From assembly GCF_963576545.1 (NCBI RefSeq), contig NC_083656.1, positions 4,159,686-4,223,685 of the forward strand: 64,000 nt of DNA, given 5' to 3'. Below, piece by piece: positions 60,701-64,000 of the stretch (position 1 is its first letter; every line of letters begins with the position of its first letter). The position numbers and the translations under genes were made by a program. The notes under the pieces are model-generated. The model worked only from the letters and a program-made list of their open reading frames with translations. It was not told the DNA's origin and did not search any database. This DNA comes from Limanda limanda. Its lineage: Eukaryota > Chordata > Actinopteri > Pleuronectiformes > Pleuronectidae.

Positions 60701-61486
60701 ATATTTAAGTTCAAACGGCTTGAAACTGAGCAGAATGAGATCAAAAGAAGAGCGTTTTTTAGACGAGAAGGTGACGTTAACTCTCAACTGCCTCGAAATA
60801 ACTTTATAATAATACATCGTTAGGAGCTGCTTTAAATTTAATTAGACTTTTAAAGAAATAGCATTTTAAACACCTCTGCAGCTGCTGGGAATAAAACTCA
60901 TTAAATTCTGAATAACGACCAAAATGTGTGTGTGGCATCAAATTGTAGGTTTGTGTTGAGGTTTATTCTCAATTTAATAATTACCTTCACCGATGAGATT
61001 ATGTTTTTGTCTGCGTTTGTTCGTGTTTGATTGTGTTTTGGGAACAAAAACGTTAAAAAGCTAAAGAGAAAACTTGGGTTTTTAGTTTGCTCTGTATAAG
61101 AAACTTTGTTTTTTTCTTCACTGCAAACAAATGAAGACGAAAACACAAAATACAAATCTTCACCCTCATTTGAATCATACCATAAAAATGCCTTTTGACC
61201 TGTAACTCTAAATAATAAATGTTTAAAAGGTTGTGTAGTTGAAAAGTTGATCGTAAAGTTCGATTCGTGTCATTTCTCACCTGCTGGAAAGGGTTGGAGA
61301 GCGTCTGGTTGCAGTAAAGATAATAATGAACGATATCTGTGGAGAAAAATCCAAATTTTATTCTTCACATTTGCAACAGTGACTGAAGCAACATAACTGA
61401 TATGATTCCCACTCACCAGCAGGGATGATGCTCTTCGTCTGGCTCATGACGAACTTGTCGGGGGAAACACAGAAATCACTCGTGCC
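54670..61486 (-). CDS. ttyh2: Tweety homologue 2 (C-terminal half, 8 exons)
   Basis: A polytopic plasma-membrane protein of the tweety family, described as volume-regulated or calcium-activated anion channel related. The exons join in frame to 266 residues: 61417-61486, 61281-61336, 59372-59464, 59169-59261, 58640-58782, 56991-57176, 56829-56907 and 54670-54750. Visible features are DFCVSPDKF, two N-glycosylation sequons (NQT, NSS), the conserved LLDCRGLNKDYLDA, a last membrane span (about VLYLCLFSVLAACAFTVML), an acidic DYDDIDEEDPFNP tail and a PPSY motif. QSLLQFAVPLF and the tail are closer to TTYH2 than to TTYH1/3 as I remember them. The N-terminal exons lie beyond base 64000. Confidence 0.95.
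56005..56828 (-). other. ttyh2 last intron, native part
   Basis: Unique sequence between the edge of the tandem array and the penultimate exon. No coding or repeat signal recognised. Confidence 0.7.
56829..56907 (-). CDS. ttyh2: ttyh2 penultimate exon
   Basis: Codes NQAALFGGNPRYENVPLIGR then GSPPPS after a split Met codon. Acceptor tcctctcag|G; donor TTCG|GTGCGT. Reading through would give VRWVPEAKSSL-stop (to 56793), which loses the conserved end, so splicing is preferred. Confidence 0.93.
56991..57176 (-). CDS. ttyh2: ttyh2 exon with acidic cytoplasmic tail
   Basis: Codes EQDYDDIDEEDPFNPRTRR through HTFCSYTSSMGSQSSLHPP to TSEY. Acceptor ctccgtag|GG; donor ACAT|GTGAGT. Confidence 0.94.
57177..58639 (-). 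repeat. ttyh2 intron with three-copy tandem duplication
   Basis: Units begin cagtgatgtatgt at 57279, 57616 and 58031 (spacing 337 and 415 bp) and share ggtgttgattgacagctgag and ttccctttcctattatag. The third ends near 58450. Copy 2 carries extra sequence at its end. No coding content. Confidence 0.9.
58640..58782 (-). CDS. ttyh2: ttyh2 exon with last transmembrane span
   Basis: Codes DYLDAMVGVCHDGVEGVLYL and the hydrophobic run through CAIPRAWRQIAS. Acceptor ctcttcag|GAC; donor GCAG|GTCAGT. Confidence 0.95.
59169..59261 (-). CDS. ttyh2: ttyh2 exon (extracellular segment)
   Basis: Codes RDLLGIQNVLNSSEASLHQL then TALLDCRGLNK, with an N-S-S glycosylation sequon and a conserved cysteine. Acceptor tccgcag|AGA; donor AAG|GTTCGT. 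Confidence 0.95.
59372..59464 (-). CDS. ttyh2: ttyh2 exon
   Basis: Codes PLTIFQRSLTTMQIQIQSLL then QFAVPLFPSAE. Acceptor tttttcag|CCC; donor GAG|GTACCC. Confidence 0.95.
59465..61280 (-). other. ttyh2 intron
   Basis: About 1.8 kb of AT-rich unique sequence with a short poly(T) run near 60126. No exon or recognisable element found. Confidence 0.7.
61281..61336 (-). CDS. ttyh2: ttyh2 exon
   Basis: Codes (D)IVHYYLYCNQTLSNPFQQ, with an N-Q-T sequon next to a conserved cysteine. Acceptor tctccacag|AT; donor CAGCAG|GTGAGA. Confidence 0.94.
61417..61486 (-). CDS. ttyh2: ttyh2 exon (most upstream in window)
   Basis: Codes GTSDFCVSPDKFVMSQTKSI then IPA plus a split Asp codon. Acceptor acttttcag|GGC; donor CTG|GTGAGT. 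The preceding exon was not found before base 64000. Confidence 0.93.
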
Positions 61487-64000
61487 CTGAAAAGTAAAAA
61501 CACAGGAGCCGCGTGAGAGAAAAGACAAAAGACTCGCAGATAATAAATGGTTCACTCGAAATGAAAAATCTAAAAACTCAGAGACTCAGTGAATAAGAGT
61601 GTCCAACAGTGAGTGGTGAGCATGACATTAATAATTCATTAACACCTCCGACGAAGCTGATTAACAATGGAGACAATCAGGTCCAGGAAATAAAGAGGAG
61701 AAGCTTCTCTTATCATCCAGTTCTGTCCCTCACCACCGCTTTCACTCCACTGCACAGCGCTGACAGGAAAGTGTGCAGCCTGAATGCTGAATGTCCCCGG
61801 GGCCCAGGACACACACACTGTGTGTAGCTGAGGGGGGGGGGGGGGGCGCTAATGAACCCCACACAGAGATGAGAAAAGATTGGAAAAATAGTCTCAGTTT
61901 GTTAGAAACGAGGAAAGAATAGCAGGAAGAAGAGCTGGTTTGTTCGAGTTATCGAAGAGAAAAGATTGATTCTGTGAGATCGGAGAGTTCGGAGATTCCC
62001 GACTGTCGGTAATTACGAGTTCTGTGAGGAAGGGGGCGCTATCGTGCATTAATTTACTGATGCACATATTTAAATTGAAGATTCCCATCTACGGATCAGT
62101 ATCATGTTAAAATATCTTTCAACAAACGAACTTAGCACATTATAACGTATGTAATGTTTCACGCTACAATCCAAGGTCAGCTGAAATGTGGGCATGGCAT
62201 CGTAAGGGGGCGTGGCCAGATGTGGGTCATTGTGATGTCATGTGGTATTACAACTACTGACGAGGTGTTTCTGGGGCTTCAGTGTTTTCTGTGGGGAGAA
62301 ATTTTACACTTTTACATTCACAAAATAAGCAATATAATAGAGAGAAACACTGGAAAAGCACAATTTCTCCTTTAAAGCCAGGTAGTGACTACGGACCAAA
62401 GCGTCTGACAAAACCATGACTACATGAAATTAAAGTTTTGTGGATGACTGGTGTTCATGAGACGTGAGTCTGTTTCGTCATCAGGAGCTCAAACATCATG
62501 TGAGAGACATGTTAAACGGTTTTATAAAGTGAATGTCTTATATTTGGATCCCTCAGTCGAACACTCAACCTGTTATGTTTGGTCACTTGTGACATTTGTT
62601 TTGGACGTTCATGTTCCCCAGAGACTGAATTCCCTTTGGACTCTCCACCCGCTTTCCCACCCACTACACCATCTGTGACCGAGCTGCAGCCCGACTGTGA
62701 ATCACCCGTCATTTAATGAGAAATCCATCGTTTCCTGTGTGTCCTGGATTTGGGTATCGGGATTTCAGCAGCCGCAGACACTGGAGAGTGTAGAGACGAC
62801 AGGAACGAGACGAGGACACTGACTGATGTGGAACCGATCGCGCCTCCTGCTGCTCATTATCCCCAACCTTAATTCACACGTGTTAACAATCCTCTGCACC
62901 CCCCCGAGTCAAAACACGACATCCTGAGAAACACAGCACAGTCGCCTGAAGCAAGTGAGTCAGCGCTTATCCTTTTCCTTGAAATGCTTCTTCTTATTTT
63001 CATACATCACATCGATTATTTCCCTTCAGGTCATTCGAACGTTTGAGTGGCTTCTTTGTTTTTTTTGGGACCACAACAGTGAAATTATTCCCTTATTCAG
63101 TCTGATAAGCTTTAAAAAGCCTCTCGTCATAATCCTTGACTTTGACTCGAGTTCTTCAGGACGTGTGACGGTGCTGACGAGGTGCGGACTCGGGGATGTG
63201 CTCGTTCTTTTGTTCGGTTTATTTTTGGAGGTGTGCCGATTGATGGCAGAGATCAGAAGTGCAGGAGGGTGAAGTGTGAAAGACAAACTGAGAGGAGGAC
63301 AAGCTGAAGTTGAAACAAGAGGTTCTTTAGACGACACTGCGAGAGGAAAGTAAAGCTCAGTTAAAAAACACAATGAGTCCTTAAGAGGTTAGTGAGACGC
63401 CTGATTTTAAAATGAAAAGGCTTAAAAAGGGCTGTGGGGAAAAACTGGAGCCAATCCCAGGTGACGTTGGGCAAGAGGTGGGGTGCGCCCTCTACAGGTC
63501 GTCCTGGCCCATCACAGGGTCAACACACAGGCTACATCCATACTATTGATGTAATTTTAAAACTGATCTCTACACTGTTCACATGATTGTTTCAGCTCCA
63601 TCCAGACTAACACAACCGAAGTGAATACAACTGCCTTCGTGTTTCAGCAGGATTTGATCGCAGGTTCATGTTTAGAGCAAAGGAAGCTTAAATGCAAATG
63701 AATCGGCTTCTTAATGTATCTGCATTCGTAGCTTTTAATAGAGACGAGCCAAAAATGTTGTGTGGAAACAGTTGACGGCAAATTGTCGACACCAGAAGCC
63801 TGATTTGTGTGTCGCCCCCAGAGGCTAAATCATCACCAAGGGAGACAAACAACCATAAACCCCTACAGTTAATCTGGAGTTTCCCATTAGCACCAATCTG
63901 CATGTGTATGGACTGTGGGAGGAAGCCGCAGCACTTAGAAAAATCCCACGCAGACACAGTCGAGCATGACAACTCCACAAAGACAGGAACTGACTGAACC
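61487..64000 (-). other. ttyh2 upstream intron (partial)
   Basis: No further ttyh2 exon recognised. Contains a poly(G) run (61832-61846) and an interspersed repeat near the right end. Confidence 0.65.
63425..63990 (+). mobile_element. Interspersed repeat, apparently interrupted
   Basis: Fragments such as ggagccaatcccaggtgacg, cccatcacagggtcaacaca, gtatggactgtgggaggaag and cccacgcagacacagtcgag match a repeat I know to be widespread in fish. The first part (63440-63545) and last part (63840-63990) are separated by about 290 bp that look like a different element. The family name was not assigned. Confidence 0.55.

Overview
This is vertebrate nuclear DNA, most likely from a teleost fish. The evidence is GT-AG split exons, kif19 and ttyh2 side by side (they are also close neighbours on human 17q25), a hAT-like element with an 8-bp target duplication, tRNA-type SINEs, retroelement tails ending in (GATA/ATCT)n tracts, and signal peptides that closely resemble what I recall of zebrafish col1a1a. 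There are no bacterial features or CRISPR arrays. Only the small VWC genes are complete; both large genes run off the window.

Layout. (1) 96-25830, minus strand: the first twelve coding exons of kif19, a cilium-associated kinesin, from the start codon through the whole motor domain into the coiled-coil stalk (525 residues). Intron 2 is about 17.4 kb and full of microsatellites and mobile-element pieces. (2) About 27.2-56.0 kb: a complex tandem array. It holds six two-exon genes on the plus strand (A-F), each encoding a predicted secreted protein of 92-94 residues: a type I procollagen signal peptide plus one ten-cysteine von Willebrand factor C (VWC) domain, with no triple helix. A-C lie in a unit of about 3.4 kb (with gene-less copies of about 1 kb), and D-F in three units of about 6.6-6.9 kb. 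(3) 54670-61486, minus strand: the C-terminal half of ttyh2 (tweety family membrane protein). Its last coding exon lies inside the 6.6-kb unit and is therefore present three times (41378-41458, 48100-48180, 54670-54750).

The array is the most remarkable part. The mini-genes appear to derive from exons 1 and 2 of a col1a1-type gene, including its TATA box, cap-site context and a four-codon upstream ORF ending 2 nt before the main ATG. Their stop codon lies just past the presumed original exon 2 donor. The 6.6-kb unit is a mosaic of this collagen fragment, blocks matching kif19 introns 1-2 and 5' flank (with kif19 exons 1 and 2 missing), and the 3' end of ttyh2. In D-F the only conspicuous coding cluster of changes is the last four codons of exon 1, which form the predicted mature N-terminus. 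The VWC genes and ttyh2 are convergent; the kif19 promoter region and VWC copy A are divergent.

Exon boundaries were derived by eye from reading frame, GT-AG signals and remembered family sequences. Homology statements rest on memory of KIF19, TTYH2 and COL1A1, and no database search was run.
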